Below, in pieces: positions 48,506-56,520 of a stretch of 64,000 bases of DNA (positions are counted from its first letter, which is position 1; every line of letters starts with the position of its first letter). The stretch lies in the NCBI RefSeq assembly GCF_011682175.1, contig NZ_WHJG01000019.1, positions 62,001 to 126,000 on the forward strand, read 5' to 3'. The stretch is from Massilia frigida (GTDB taxonomy: Bacteria > Pseudomonadota > Gammaproteobacteria > Burkholderiales > Burkholderiaceae_D). The notes beneath the pieces were generated by a model. That model worked only from the letters and a program-made list of their open reading frames with translations. It made no database searches and had not been told where the DNA came from. A program made the translations under genes and the position numbers.

Positions 48506-49237
48506 TCAGACGAAGGCGGTGGACAGCGCGCAGGCGCCGGCTTCCTTGACGATCTCGTAGCACTTGCAGGAAGCCGCGGCCAGGCCGCGCACGTCGAGGA
48601 TTTCGATATTGCCGCGGCTGTAGATGATCAGCCCCTGCTGCTGCAGGGCGCTGGCAGCCTTGGTCACGCCGACCCGGCGCACGCCCAGCGCATGCGCCAG
48701 GAATTCGTGGGTGAGATGGAATTTGTCGGACTTGAGGCGGTCGCGCGTGATCAGCAGCGAGCGCGCCAGGCGTGCTTCGAGCACGTGGAAGCGGCTGCAC
48801 ACGGCGATCTGGATCGCCTGCGCCAGCAAGGTATCGGTGTAACGGTACAGCACCCGCTGCAAGGCCGGATTGCGCGCGAACTCGGTGCGGAACTTGGCGC
48901 TGTCCATGCGGCTGGCGCAGCCGGCGCGCTGCACGATGGCGCGCGTCTGCGCCGTGTCATGTCCGAGCGCGACGGTCGCGCCCAGCATGCCTTCGCGCCC
49001 GACCAGCCCCACTTCGAGCGTCATGCGCCCTTCCGCCACGCCCAGCAGGGAAATCAGGCAATCGTGCGGAAAGTAGATGTAGCGCACCGGCTCGGCCGGC
49101 TCGCACAGCACCTCGCCCACCTCCACCTGCACCGGTTCGAGCAAGGGCGACAGGCGCGCCAGGTCGGCATGCGGCAGGGCGGCGAGCAGCTGGTTGCCGT
49201 TCGGGTGGTCGAGCTCGACCGCGGAGACGTGCTTCAT
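48506..49237 (-). CDS. Crp/Fnr family transcriptional regulator
   Basis: 243 aa. N-terminal cyclic-nucleotide-binding-like beta-roll (~25-140), dimer helix (~150-175), C-terminal winged helix (~185-240). The recognition-helix region reads VRRVGVTKAASALQ, so the Glu that in E. coli CRP reads TGTGA (in SRETVGR) is replaced. No FNR-type N-terminal Cys cluster. GGAGG precedes the ATG at 49237. It lies within the stretch holding most copies of the recurring palindrome and is a plausible binder. Confidence 0.88.
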   Translation of the reverse strand: MKHVSAVELDHPNGNQLLAALPHADLARLSPLLEPVQVEVGEVLCEPAEPVRYIYFPHDCLISLLGVAEGRMTLEVGLVGREGMLGATVALGHDTAQTRAIVQRAGCASRMDSAKFRTEFARNPALQRVLYRYTDTLLAQAIQIAVCSRFHVLEARLARSLLITRDRLKSDKFHLTHEFLAHALGVRRVGVTKAASALQQQGLIIYSRGNIEILDVRGLAAASCKCYEIVKEAGACALSTAFV

Positions 49238-49377
49238 CGTTCCCTCCGGCAGGCAAAGCGGGTGGTCGACCATAAGTCAAAACGGATAGCGATCATTAGA
49301 TAGGTCAGGCCAGGTAAATACGACGGATACATGTGCAAACAATGTCAATCAGGGTAACGGCAATAATAGGCAAAGTA

Positions 49378-49393
49378 TGTACGGTGACGCACG
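49378..49393. promoter_or_regulatory. Recurring 16-base palindrome, copy 7 (weak)
   Basis: TGTACGGTGACGCACG matches 12 of 16 consensus positions. It sits between the divergent Crp/Fnr-type gene (141 bases) and the glycine-zipper gene (78 bases). Confidence 0.35.
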
Positions 49394-49471
49394 GAAGAAC
49401 GGCCCCGTCATCAGGAGAATGAGCCGCATCAACCCGACAGTGCGGCAGCGCCGTTCAATCCAAAGGAAACC

Positions 49472-50173
49472 ATGAGTACACCTTTTTCTCCCGTGACCCA
49501 GGGCGCGCGCCATCCCCTGCTGATCGCGGCCGCCGTGGCGGTCATCGTGTTTTGCGGCACCGGCACGGCCGCCATCCTGGGCTGGCTTCCCGCGTCCATC
49601 GGCGCTGCGCCCGCCCCGGCCGAACTGAGCCAGATCGACCGCGCCATGCTCGCCTCCAGACTGGAGGGCAGCACGCCGCCCGCGCTGGCCGCGCGCGATC
49701 AGCGCGGGCTCGGCCGGGAGCGCGACCGCGAGCGCGAACAGGATGGCGGGCGCCGGGCCGCGCGCGACCATGCGGCGCCGCCAAGCCAGCCGGCGCCGCG
49801 CGTGAGCGCGGCCGAACCGGACCAGGAACGCCGCTGGTGCGCGCACTGCGGCAATGTCGAATCGGTGCGTGAAGTGAGCCAGGGCGCCCAGGGCAGCGGC
49901 CTGGGTGCGGCCGGCGGCGCCATCCTCGGCGGCTTGCTGGGCAACCAGGTCGGCGGCGGCAACGGCCGCAAGCTGGCCACCGTGGCCGGTGCCGTCGGCG
50001 GCGCCGTGGCCGGCAACCAGATCGAAGGCAGCATGAAGGCCACCCGCAGCTATGAAATCCGGGTCCGCCTCGATGATGGCGGCGCCCGTACCTTCCATCA
50101 GCGGAGCGCAGCCGGCTGGCGTGCCGGCGACCGCGTCGAGATCGTCAACGGGACCTTGCGCCCGGCCGCCTGA
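49472..50173 (+). CDS. Glycine-zipper protein with N-terminal membrane anchor
   Basis: 233 aa. One N-terminal transmembrane helix (PLLIAAAVAVIVFCGTGTAAI), a charged Arg/Asp/Glu-rich linker, a CAHC motif in RRWCAHCGNVESV, then a glycine zipper (LGAAGGAILGGLLGNQV, VAGAVGGAVAGNQIEG) and the same beta segment as the lipoprotein at 39276. AAAGGAAACC precedes the ATG. An inner-membrane-anchored paralogue of the outer-membrane form. Confidence 0.8.
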   Translation: MSTPFSPVTQGARHPLLIAAAVAVIVFCGTGTAAILGWLPASIGAAPAPAELSQIDRAMLASRLEGSTPPALAARDQRGLGRERDREREQDGGRRAARDHAAPPSQPAPRVSAAEPDQERRWCAHCGNVESVREVSQGAQGSGLGAAGGAILGGLLGNQVGGGNGRKLATVAGAVGGAVAGNQIEGSMKATRSYEIRVRLDDGGARTFHQRSAAGWRAGDRVEIVNGTLRPAA

Positions 50174-50245
50174 TCGCGCGCGCCAGTACAAAAAAACAAC
50201 GCCCAGGCGCCGCGCTCCCCTGACGCATTCTTTTCTTGTTTGCAA

Positions 50246-50261
50246 TGTGTGTTAGCGAACT
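50246..50261. promoter_or_regulatory. Recurring 16-base palindrome, copy 8
   Basis: TGTGTGTTAGCGAACT, 83 bases before the gene at 50345. Confidence 0.5.
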
Positions 50262-50344
50262 GATCTCCTGATGAGCTGGCGCGAGAATGGCTTCACGCCT
50301 GCAGCAAACGGCGCGGCAGTATCACCAGAGACGAAGGAATTATC

Positions 50345-50575
50345 ATGAACCGCATGATTTGGATCGGCATTGTAGCTTGGGGCATTATCGTGACGCTGTT
50401 CGGTTTCAGCGCTGCGGGACCCGTCGCGGCGGGCAGCAGCCCTGCAATGCAGGCCCAGGACGTGGTGTTCCTGATTGCCGGCGGCCTGGTGGCTTGCCTG
50501 ATTGGTTTGGTTGGCCTGGCTGGCGTATTGGGATGGTTGCCAGCCTTGCAAAACGAACAAAAAACTTATTCTTAA
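50345..50575 (+). CDS. Small two-helix membrane protein
   Basis: 76 aa. Hydrophobic helices IWIGIVAWGIIVTLFGFSAAG and VVFLIAGGLVACLIGLVGLAGVL separated by a short Gly/Ala loop. GAAGGAAT precedes the ATG. No family recognised. It has its own palindrome upstream and another directly after its stop. Confidence 0.7.
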   Translation: MNRMIWIGIVAWGIIVTLFGFSAAGPVAAGSSPAMQAQDVVFLIAGGLVACLIGLVGLAGVLGWLPALQNEQKTYS

Positions 50576-50591
50576 TGTACGCCAGCGTACG
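50576..50591. promoter_or_regulatory. Recurring 16-base palindrome, copy 9
   Basis: TGTACGCCAGCGTACG, itself almost a perfect dyad; starts at the base after the stop of the upstream gene and 76 bases before the gene at 50668. Confidence 0.55.
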
Positions 50592-50667
50592 GAGCGGCAT
50601 GCAAGAGTTCTGCATACTGCAATCACGACATACCAGTCGTCTATAAAAACCCACCGAGGACAATATC

Positions 50668-50814
50668 ATGCTCTATACAATCGCCGTCGTACTTCTGATC
50701 CTGTGGCTGCTCGGTCTGGTCACTTCCTATACAATTAATGGCTTCATCCACATTTTGCTGGTTGTCGCAGTCATCATGATTCTGGTTCGCCTGATCAGCG
50801 GCCGAGGTATCTAG
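50668..50814 (+). CDS. Lmo0937/DUF5670-type small membrane protein
   Basis: 48 aa, too short for most ORF scans. MLYTIAVVLLILWLLGLVTSY and FIHILLVVAVIMILVRLI are the two helices characteristic of the lmo0937/DUF5670 family. CGAGGACAATATC precedes the ATG. Members are widespread in stress gene clusters; no biochemical role known. Confidence 0.88.
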   Translation: MLYTIAVVLLILWLLGLVTSYTINGFIHILLVVAVIMILVRLISGRGI

Positions 50815-50847
50815 CTGACGCACGATCCGGCCATCGACTGATGTCCG

Positions 50848-50898
50848 ATCCGTTTCGCGGTCGCGCCTGGCACAGCCTGGCGTGACAGCGAAACGGAT
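50848..50898. repeat. Long hairpin-forming inverted repeat in OmpA-type gene leader
   Basis: Bases 50848-50867 pair with 50879-50898: 11 perfect pairs (ATCCGTTTCGC / GCGAAACGGAT), one G-A mismatch, then 8 more pairs including one G-T, around an 11-base loop. It lies 34 bases after the DUF5670 stop and 22 bases before the next ATG. Only a weak T-rich stretch follows, so it may be a terminator, a translational control element or a REP-type palindrome. Confidence 0.7.
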
Positions 50899-50920
50899 TA
50901 CTTACTTTTGGAGCCCTACT

Positions 50921-51586
50921 ATGAAAATGAACTTGAGCAAATCCCTGATCGGCATCACTGTCGTCGCCATGCTGGCCACCGGTTGCGCCGACATGTCCCC
51001 GACCCAGCGCGGCACCGCCACCGGCGCCGGCGTCGGTGCTGGCCTGGGCGCGATCATTGGCGCGACTGCCGGCCACGGCGGACACGCGGGCAAGGGGGCC
51101 ATCATCGGTGGCGCCGCCGGCGCACTGATCGGCAATATCTGGTCGAACCGCATGGAGCAGCAGAAGCAAGCCATGGAACAGGCCACGCGCGGTACCGGCA
51201 TCCAGGTCAGCCAGACCCAGGATAACCGCCTGAAACTCGAGGTGCCTGCCGACGTCTCGTTCGACACCGGCCGCTCCGACATCAAATCGAATTTCCGTCC
51301 CGTGCTGGAACGCTTCGCCGCCACCCTGCAAGACAATCCGTCGACCACCGTGACCATCATCGGCCACACCGATAGCACCGGCAACGATGCGGTCAACCAG
51401 CCGCTGTCGGTCGACCGCGCCGCCCAGACCCGCGACTTCCTCGCCTCGCGCGGCGTCTCGCCCAACCGCATCATGATCGATGGCCGCGGCGAACGCGAAC
51501 CGGTCGCTTCGAACGACGACCCTTCCGGCCGCGCGCGCAACCGCCGCGTCGAGATCTACGTCGCCGAGCCGAACCGCCAGGGTTAA
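50921..51586 (+). CDS. OmpA-family lipoprotein with glycine zipper (YiaD-like)
   Basis: 221 aa. Lipobox ATGC, glycine zipper (~35-80), short linker, OmpA domain (~105-215) with GHTDSTGNDAVNQPLS, DGRGEREPVASND and ARNRRVEIYV. YiaD-type outer membrane lipoproteins hold peptidoglycan. TTGGAG precedes the ATG. The hairpin at 50848 sits in its leader. Confidence 0.9.
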   Translation: MKMNLSKSLIGITVVAMLATGCADMSPTQRGTATGAGVGAGLGAIIGATAGHGGHAGKGAIIGGAAGALIGNIWSNRMEQQKQAMEQATRGTGIQVSQTQDNRLKLEVPADVSFDTGRSDIKSNFRPVLERFAATLQDNPSTTVTIIGHTDSTGNDAVNQPLSVDRAAQTRDFLASRGVSPNRIMIDGRGEREPVASNDDPSGRARNRRVEIYVAEPNRQG

Positions 51587-51615
51587 GCCCGCAGCCTCAT
51601 CGCGGTACCCCGAAC

Positions 51616-51642
51616 AGCCGGCATCGCGATGCCGGCTTTTTT
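51616..51642. terminator. Bidirectional terminator between OmpA-type and DeoR genes
   Basis: AGCCGGCAT / ATGCCGGCT arms around CGCG with TTTTTT on the + strand; it abuts the DeoR stop codon on the - strand. Confidence 0.8.
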
Positions 51643-52411
51643 ACGCCCCGGCCACGTGTACCGTCACGCCCAGCGCGCGGTAGCGCGCCAGCAAGGCGTC
51701 GTCGGTGCCGCGCGCCACCACCAGCGCCCCGATCTGGTCCGCGCCGGCGATGCGGTAAGGCGAGGCGGTCGCCAGTTTTTCGGGCGAGGCCAGCACCACC
51801 GTGTGCGCGGCCGCCCGCCACATGGCGCGCTTGACGGCCGCCTCCTCGAAGTCGCCGGTGGACAGGCCGGCGTCCGGATCGATGCTGCTCACGCCCAGGA
51901 AACACAGGTCGGCGCGCACCTGGGCGATCGCCTCCAGCGTGGCCGCGCCCACCCCCACCAGCGAATGGCGGTACAGGCGCCCGCCCAGCATGATCACCTC
52001 CACCTGTTCATGTTCCAGCAGCGCCAGCGCCACCGAGGGACTGTGGGTGAGCACGGTGGCGCGCAGGTCCAGCGGAAGATGGCGCACCAGGTGGCCCGAG
52101 GTGGTGCCGCCATCGAGCAGCACCACCTGCCCCGGCGCGACCAGGGCGGCGGCGGCGCGCCCGATGGCCGCCTTGGCATCGGCCGAGATCTGCGCGCGCG
52201 CAGTGAAATCGGCCAGCGCCGGCGAGGCGGGCAAGACCGGCAGCGCGCCGCCATGCACGCGCTGCAGCAAGCCTTCGCGCGCCAGCTCGCGCAAGTCGCG
52301 CCGGATGGTGTCTTCCGACAAGCCCAGTTCCTCGCTCACGGCCTTGGCCACCACTTGCCCGTCGCGCCGCAACAGGTCCATCAGATACTGCTTGCGCTGG
52401 GTTGTCAGCAT
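51641..52411 (-). CDS. DeoR family transcriptional repressor
   Basis: 256 aa. N-terminal DeoR helix-turn-helix (RKQYLMDLLRRDGQVVAKAVSEELGLSEDTIRRDLREL, ~5-50) followed by the sugar-phosphate-sensing DeoRC domain (LDGGTTSGHLVRHL, GGRLYRHSLVG, FLGVSSIDPDAGL). AGGAG five bases ahead of the ATG at 52411 sets the start. Divergent from nudK across 85 bases carrying a direct repeat; it probably represses nudK and itself in response to a phosphorylated sugar. Confidence 0.9.
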   Translation of the reverse strand: MLTTQRKQYLMDLLRRDGQVVAKAVSEELGLSEDTIRRDLRELAREGLLQRVHGGALPVLPASPALADFTARAQISADAKAAIGRAAAALVAPGQVVLLDGGTTSGHLVRHLPLDLRATVLTHSPSVALALLEHEQVEVIMLGGRLYRHSLVGVGAATLEAIAQVRADLCFLGVSSIDPDAGLSTGDFEEAAVKRAMWRAAAHTVVLASPEKLATASPYRIAGADQIGALVVARGTDDALLARYRALGVTVHVAGA

Positions 52412-52433
52412 GGCCGCTCCTGCATGTATTTTC

Positions 52434-52463
52434 TTGACATTGCACGATTTTGCACGATATTCT
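52434..52463 (+). promoter_or_regulatory. nudK promoter with embedded direct repeat operator
   Basis: TTGACA at 52434-52439 and TATTCT at 52458-52463 are separated by 18 bases. Two copies of TTGCACGAT (52440 and 52450) fill the spacer exactly ten bases apart, one helical turn, so a repressor bound there would block RNA polymerase. DeoR-type regulators often use such repeats. Confidence 0.7.
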
Positions 52464-52496
52464 AAAAAACACCAAGCACAATCACAGGGACACATC

Positions 52497-53084
52497 ATGC
52501 AAGCACCGCGGGTACGCATCGACCAGGAAGAACTGCTGTCGGACAACTGGTACATCCTCAAGCGCCTGACCTTCTCGCTGCGCCGGCGCGACGGCAGCTG
52601 GCAAAGCCAGACGCGCGAAGTCTACGACCGCGGCAACGGCGCCGTGATCTTGCTGTACAACCTGCGCCAGCGCACAGTGCTGCTCACGCGCCAGTTCCGC
52701 ATTCCGGCCTACGTCAACGGACACGACGGTTTCCTGATCGAAGCGGCCGCCGGCCTGCTCGACAATGCCAGCCCCGAGCAGCGCATCCGCGCCGAAGCCG
52801 AGGAAGAAACCGGCTACCGCATCGATGACGTGAAAAAAATCTACGACCTCTTCATGAGCCCCGGTTCGGTCACCGAACGCCTGCACTTTTTCATCGGCGC
52901 CTACGCACCGGAACACAAGGTGGGCGATGGCGGCGGCCTGGCCGCCGAGGGCGAAGATATCGACGTGCTCGAACTCGGTTTCGACGAAGCGCTGGCGATG
53001 ATGGCCAGCGGCGCGATCATGGATGGCAAGACCGTCCTGCTGTTGCAATATCTCCAGTTGCACCTGATGTCGGCGCAAACCTAG
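52497..53084 (+). CDS. nudK: NudK-type GDP-sugar Nudix pyrophosphatase
   Basis: 195 aa. Nudix box GLLDNASPEQRIRAEAEEE-T-GY, with the Glu-rich REUxEExGU half intact; the start and the FxVxxYGPFGSV-free layout match NudK, which cleaves GDP-mannose and related nucleotide sugars. AGGGAC precedes the ATG. Pairing with a sugar-responsive DeoR regulator fits sugar-nucleotide turnover. Confidence 0.85.
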   Translation: MQAPRVRIDQEELLSDNWYILKRLTFSLRRRDGSWQSQTREVYDRGNGAVILLYNLRQRTVLLTRQFRIPAYVNGHDGFLIEAAAGLLDNASPEQRIRAEAEEETGYRIDDVKKIYDLFMSPGSVTERLHFFIGAYAPEHKVGDGGGLAAEGEDIDVLELGFDEALAMMASGAIMDGKTVLLLQYLQLHLMSAQT

Positions 53085-53130
53085 CGCCAGATCAATACAT
53101 CGGCGTGGGAGGCACGCGATAGTTGCACCT

Positions 53131-53586
53131 ATGAATGCACATACCTCCCTCCCGCACTCGCCGGCCGCCGGCGCCGAACGGCGCGACACGCTGTGGAACC
53201 CGGACGCCGCCGCCTTCTGGAGCTTGCTGTTCACGCCCCTGTTCGGCGCCTTCCTGCTCATCCGCAACTGGGAAACGCTGGGCGAGTCCGGCCGCGCCGT
53301 GCGCGCCTGCTGGTGGTTCGCGCTCAGCCTGGTGATGGTCATTCTCAATTTCTATTATTCCCTGCTGTGCGGCGACGCCTCGCCCTGGCGCATGAGCAAC
53401 GTGATTTTCCTGCTGGTCTGGTACATCGCCGAGGCCAGCCCCCAGGAACGCTTCATCCGCGAGCGCCTGGGCACCGATTACGCGCGCCAGTCCTGGGCCA
53501 TCGCCCTGCCCTGCGCGCTGGTGCTGTGCATGACGTACGGGTTCGGCTATGTCGGCATGCTCGCCTTGTTCACGCAGGTGCACTGA
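53131..53586 (+). CDS. Four-helix membrane protein, unknown
   Basis: 151 aa. Hydrophobic segments AFWSLLFTPLFGAFLLI, WWFALSLVMVILNFYY, NVIFLLVWYIAEA and ALPCALVLCMTYGFGYVGMLALF. Resembles small uncharacterised proteobacterial integral membrane proteins. The start has only a weak ribosome-binding site (no purine-rich run close by). Confidence 0.65.
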   Translation: MNAHTSLPHSPAAGAERRDTLWNPDAAAFWSLLFTPLFGAFLLIRNWETLGESGRAVRACWWFALSLVMVILNFYYSLLCGDASPWRMSNVIFLLVWYIAEASPQERFIRERLGTDYARQSWAIALPCALVLCMTYGFGYVGMLALFTQVH

Positions 53587-53663
53587 CATGAACGCCATCC
53601 GCATCGGCGTGGCAGTTGCCAGTCCCTTTTTTCGCAGGTTGACCACTCGCACAGGAGCACGGT

Positions 53664-53951
53664 ATGAGCACGGAGCGTTTTGCCCATTTTTTGGATTCTC
53701 TGCAATCCTGGAGCGCGGAAGCGCCGCCCCCGGCCGCGGCGCCGGCCACCTCCCCAGGCCAGACCAACGCCAACCAGAGCGCGCGGGTACGGCGCGTCAA
53801 GGGTTTGCTGGAAGCGGTCGGATCGGACCCGGCCTGGCGCGCGCGCGGCGACGCCCAGGCCGGCAACGACAGCGCGGCGCGCAGTGCCGATCACGCCGGC
53901 GAGGATCTTGATGACGATCTCGACGACGACGCTGACGAGGACTTCAACTGA
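53664..53951 (+). CDS. Small acidic-tailed protein
   Basis: 95 aa. Disordered Ser/Ala/Pro centre, a basic helix (ARVRRVKGLLEAVG) and a highly acidic tail (DLDDDLDDDADEDFN). ACAGGAG precedes the ATG. No family recognised. Confidence 0.55.
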   Translation: MSTERFAHFLDSLQSWSAEAPPPAAAPATSPGQTNANQSARVRRVKGLLEAVGSDPAWRARGDAQAGNDSAARSADHAGEDLDDDLDDDADEDFN

Positions 53952-53955
53952 CTCG

Positions 53956-53974
53956 CCCGCCGCCGCACGGCGGG
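53956..53974 (+). terminator. G/C hairpin after acidic-tailed gene
   Basis: CCCGCCG / CGGCGGG arms four bases past the stop; T-rich bases come only later, so a weak terminator candidate. Confidence 0.35.
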
Positions 53975-54061
53975 GGCGGCCCGCCGTGGGTCTTGCATAT
54001 TTTATTAACAACATCCAGCGCGCGTTTCGCGATAAACTCGCGTATTCACACTGGAGCCACC

Positions 54062-54670
54062 ATGATCCCACGTCTTCGCCTGACCGCCCTCGCCCTCGTT
54101 TCCGCCGCGACCCTGTCGCTCGCGCCCGCCAGCGCCGCCACCCAGACCATGAAGCCAGGTCTGTGGGAAAACACCAGCAAGACCACCTCGCAAAACGCGC
54201 AGGTCGCCAATGCCATGGCGGAGATGCAAAAGCATATGAAGTCCATGACCCCGGAGCAGCGCAAGGAAATGGATAAAGCGATGGGCAAGTCGGGCCCGGC
54301 CAACTTCACCCTGCACGACGACGGCAGCGTCACCGTCAAGGTGTGCATCACCCAAAAAATGATCGACGATTCGAGCGGCGACCATCTTGGCCCGCAAGGC
54401 GGCAACTGCACCCACAAGAAGGGACCGATGGTCGGCGGCACGCAAAGTTTCTCCTATTCCTGCACCAACCCGCAGACATCCGGCGAGGGCAAGATTTCGT
54501 ACCAGGCCGACTCCTACAGCTCGACCGTGAGCATGACGTCCAGCGCCGCCGGCGCCATGGGAAACATGACCATGGCATCGACCGGCAAATATTTGGGCGC
54601 CAATTGCGGCAACGTCAAGCCAGTCGACACCAAGCCGGCCCCCGCCAAGCCAGCCCCCGCCGCCAAGTAA
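54062..54670 (+). CDS. DUF3617 secreted protein
   Basis: 202 aa. Signal peptide cut near ASA-A (~26), then the DUF3617 domain: MKPGLWENTSKT near the start, KVCITQKMID and the Cys-containing NCTHKK..FSYSC blocks, and a Pro/Ala/Lys tail. A periplasmic protein of unknown role. TGGAGCCACC precedes the ATG. Confidence 0.85.
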   Translation: MIPRLRLTALALVSAATLSLAPASAATQTMKPGLWENTSKTTSQNAQVANAMAEMQKHMKSMTPEQRKEMDKAMGKSGPANFTLHDDGSVTVKVCITQKMIDDSSGDHLGPQGGNCTHKKGPMVGGTQSFSYSCTNPQTSGEGKISYQADSYSSTVSMTSSAAGAMGNMTMASTGKYLGANCGNVKPVDTKPAPAKPAPAAK

Positions 54671-54698
54671 GGCAGCCGGCGGCGCGGCCCGCAGCGCT

Positions 54699-55535
54699 TT
54701 ACGCCGCGCCGGTAAACGCCAGGTAGCGCTCGCGCGCCAGGGTCGCCACCGGCCCGATGGCCAAGGTGCGCCATTCGTAGCGGATGCAGGGCGTAACCTT
54801 GCCGTAGTTGCCGGTGTTGAAGATCTCGAGCGCCGTCAGCAGCTCGTCCGGGTGCACGCTGCGCTCTTCCACCGCCACGCCCGCCTCGGCCAGCAGCCCG
54901 ATCACCCGGGCGCGCGTGATGCCGGCCAGGAAAGTGCCATTCGGCACCGGCGTCACCACCTTGCCTTCGGGCGTGACCAGGAACAGGTTCGAGGTCGCGA
55001 ACTCGGCCACGTTGCCATCGCTGTCGACCACCACCGCATTGTCGAAACCGCGCCCGCTCGCTTCGCGGATGGCACGGCTGGTGTTGGCGTACAGGGCCGA
55101 GGCCTTGGCGTCGGTCGGCGCCATGCTGGCGTCCGGCCGGCACAGGCGCGACAGGCAAGCCGAAAAGCCCGTGAACGGCGGCATCGGCGCATCGAACAGG
55201 GTCAGCGCGAAGCCGCTCTTCTCCGGCACCGGCACCAGGAAGCCCTCGGCGCCGAACACCAGCGGGCGTACATACAGCTCCGCATCGGCCGGGAACTTGC
55301 CCACGCCTTCGCGCACCAGCGCTTCCATCTCGTCCACCGTCAGCGGACACCGCAAGCCGAGCCGCTCGGCCGAATCGATCACGCGCTGCAAATGCAGGCG
55401 CAGATCGGGCAACTGGCCGCGCATGGCGCGCGCGCCATCGAAGACCGAGGAGCCCAGCCACACGCTGTGATCCATCGCGCCATACAGCGGCACATTACCT
55501 TCGGCCCATTGCCCTTTGAAATAAGTCAGATACAT
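54699..55535 (-). CDS. ilvE: Class IV aminotransferase (branched-chain type)
   Basis: 278 aa PLP fold type IV. The catalytic Lys is in TDAKASALYANT, with EFATSNLFLV and TFLAGITRARVI as PLP-binding landmarks. Sequence start YLTYFKGQWAEGNVPL is typical of branched-chain aminotransferases; a D-amino acid or aminodeoxychorismate-lyase-like role cannot be excluded from sequence alone. GAGG precedes the ATG. Confidence 0.82.
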   Translation of the reverse strand: MYLTYFKGQWAEGNVPLYGAMDHSVWLGSSVFDGARAMRGQLPDLRLHLQRVIDSAERLGLRCPLTVDEMEALVREGVGKFPADAELYVRPLVFGAEGFLVPVPEKSGFALTLFDAPMPPFTGFSACLSRLCRPDASMAPTDAKASALYANTSRAIREASGRGFDNAVVVDSDGNVAEFATSNLFLVTPEGKVVTPVPNGTFLAGITRARVIGLLAEAGVAVEERSVHPDELLTALEIFNTGNYGKVTPCIRYEWRTLAIGPVATLARERYLAFTGAA

Positions 55536-55733
55536 AATTGCCTCGCAGTCATTGTTCTGCTCCCAGTTTAACCGAACTTGCCCATCCGGTCCGGCCGCCC
55601 CCGCGATCCGGTTAGAGGCGGCGCTCCACTGCCGCCACGGCGATTACCCGGCTTGAACTGTTAGCATTGGGAATGTTGCAACGATACATTTAACTCAACG
55701 CGCTTTCCCCAGCCAAGTCCATATTGATGAGCC

Positions 55734-56426
55734 ATGTCCACTGACGTTCTTCTTCCCCGGCCCCGCGCGCGCTGGATCACGATCGGCCTCGTGGTCGGCC
55801 TGCATGCGGCCCTGTTGCTGGCGTGGCGCCACACGCGCGAGAAAGCCCCGCCGCGCGAAGACGAGAACGGCCCGCGCATCCAGTGGATCGACGCCATTGC
55901 CGCCCCACCGGTCCAGCAAGCGCCGCCAACGCGCGCCACGCCCGCACCCGCCACCAACCCCGTGCGCGTGGCGCGCCAGCGCCCCACTACGCCCGCACCC
56001 GCCATCCCGGTGGCGGCCGCGCCGCCCGCTGCCGAGGCCGAAGCCCCGTCGATGACCGTGGTGCCGCCCGCTCCCTTCGCCGAACCCGCCCCTGCCGCAA
56101 CAGCGAGCGGCGCCGACGCCATCCGCAAGCGCGCGCTGGCCGACCTGGGCAAGATCGACAAGGACTTGCGCAAGCAATCGCTCAACAAGTTCAGCGTGCC
56201 CGACGATTCGCCGCAAAAGCGCCTGATCGCCGGCATCCAGTCGGCCCGGCGTGGCCCCACCCTGTTCGAACAGGCCGACGTCGAGGAAATTACCACCGGC
56301 AATGCCGATGGCGGCGGGCGCAAATACAAGATCAGGACGGCGCTGGGGACCTATTGCGTCACCTACCCGTCGGTGAATGACATTCACGGCAGCCGGGAAA
56401 AGAAATACACGCTCTGCCCCAACTAG
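55734..56426 (+). CDS. TonB-like proline-rich membrane protein
   Basis: 230 aa. N-terminal transmembrane helix (WITIGLVVGLHAALLLAW, 14-31) followed by a long Pro/Ala/Thr-rich periplasmic stretch, the layout of TonB. The C-terminus (~165-230, GGRKYKIRTALGTYCVTYPSVN..YTLCPN) has a Cys pair but not the TonB C-terminal fold. So it has TonB-style architecture without the receptor-binding domain; function unknown. Confidence 0.65.
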   Translation: MSTDVLLPRPRARWITIGLVVGLHAALLLAWRHTREKAPPREDENGPRIQWIDAIAAPPVQQAPPTRATPAPATNPVRVARQRPTTPAPAIPVAAAPPAAEAEAPSMTVVPPAPFAEPAPAATASGADAIRKRALADLGKIDKDLRKQSLNKFSVPDDSPQKRLIAGIQSARRGPTLFEQADVEEITTGNADGGGRKYKIRTALGTYCVTYPSVNDIHGSREKKYTLCPN

Positions 56427-56442
56427 GCACGGCGGGCCGCTG

Positions 56443-56458
56443 TGTTCGCTAGCGAACA
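56443..56458. promoter_or_regulatory. Recurring 16-base palindrome, copy 10
   Basis: TGTTCGCTAGCGAACA, a perfect 16-base dyad, 62 bases before the start of the membrane protein at 56521. Confidence 0.6.
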
Positions 56459-56520
56459 AAGTTTCGGAACGTCAGCAACGTACACTACGTCTTTAGTATC
56501 TGTTGCTCCGGCTATTTTTC

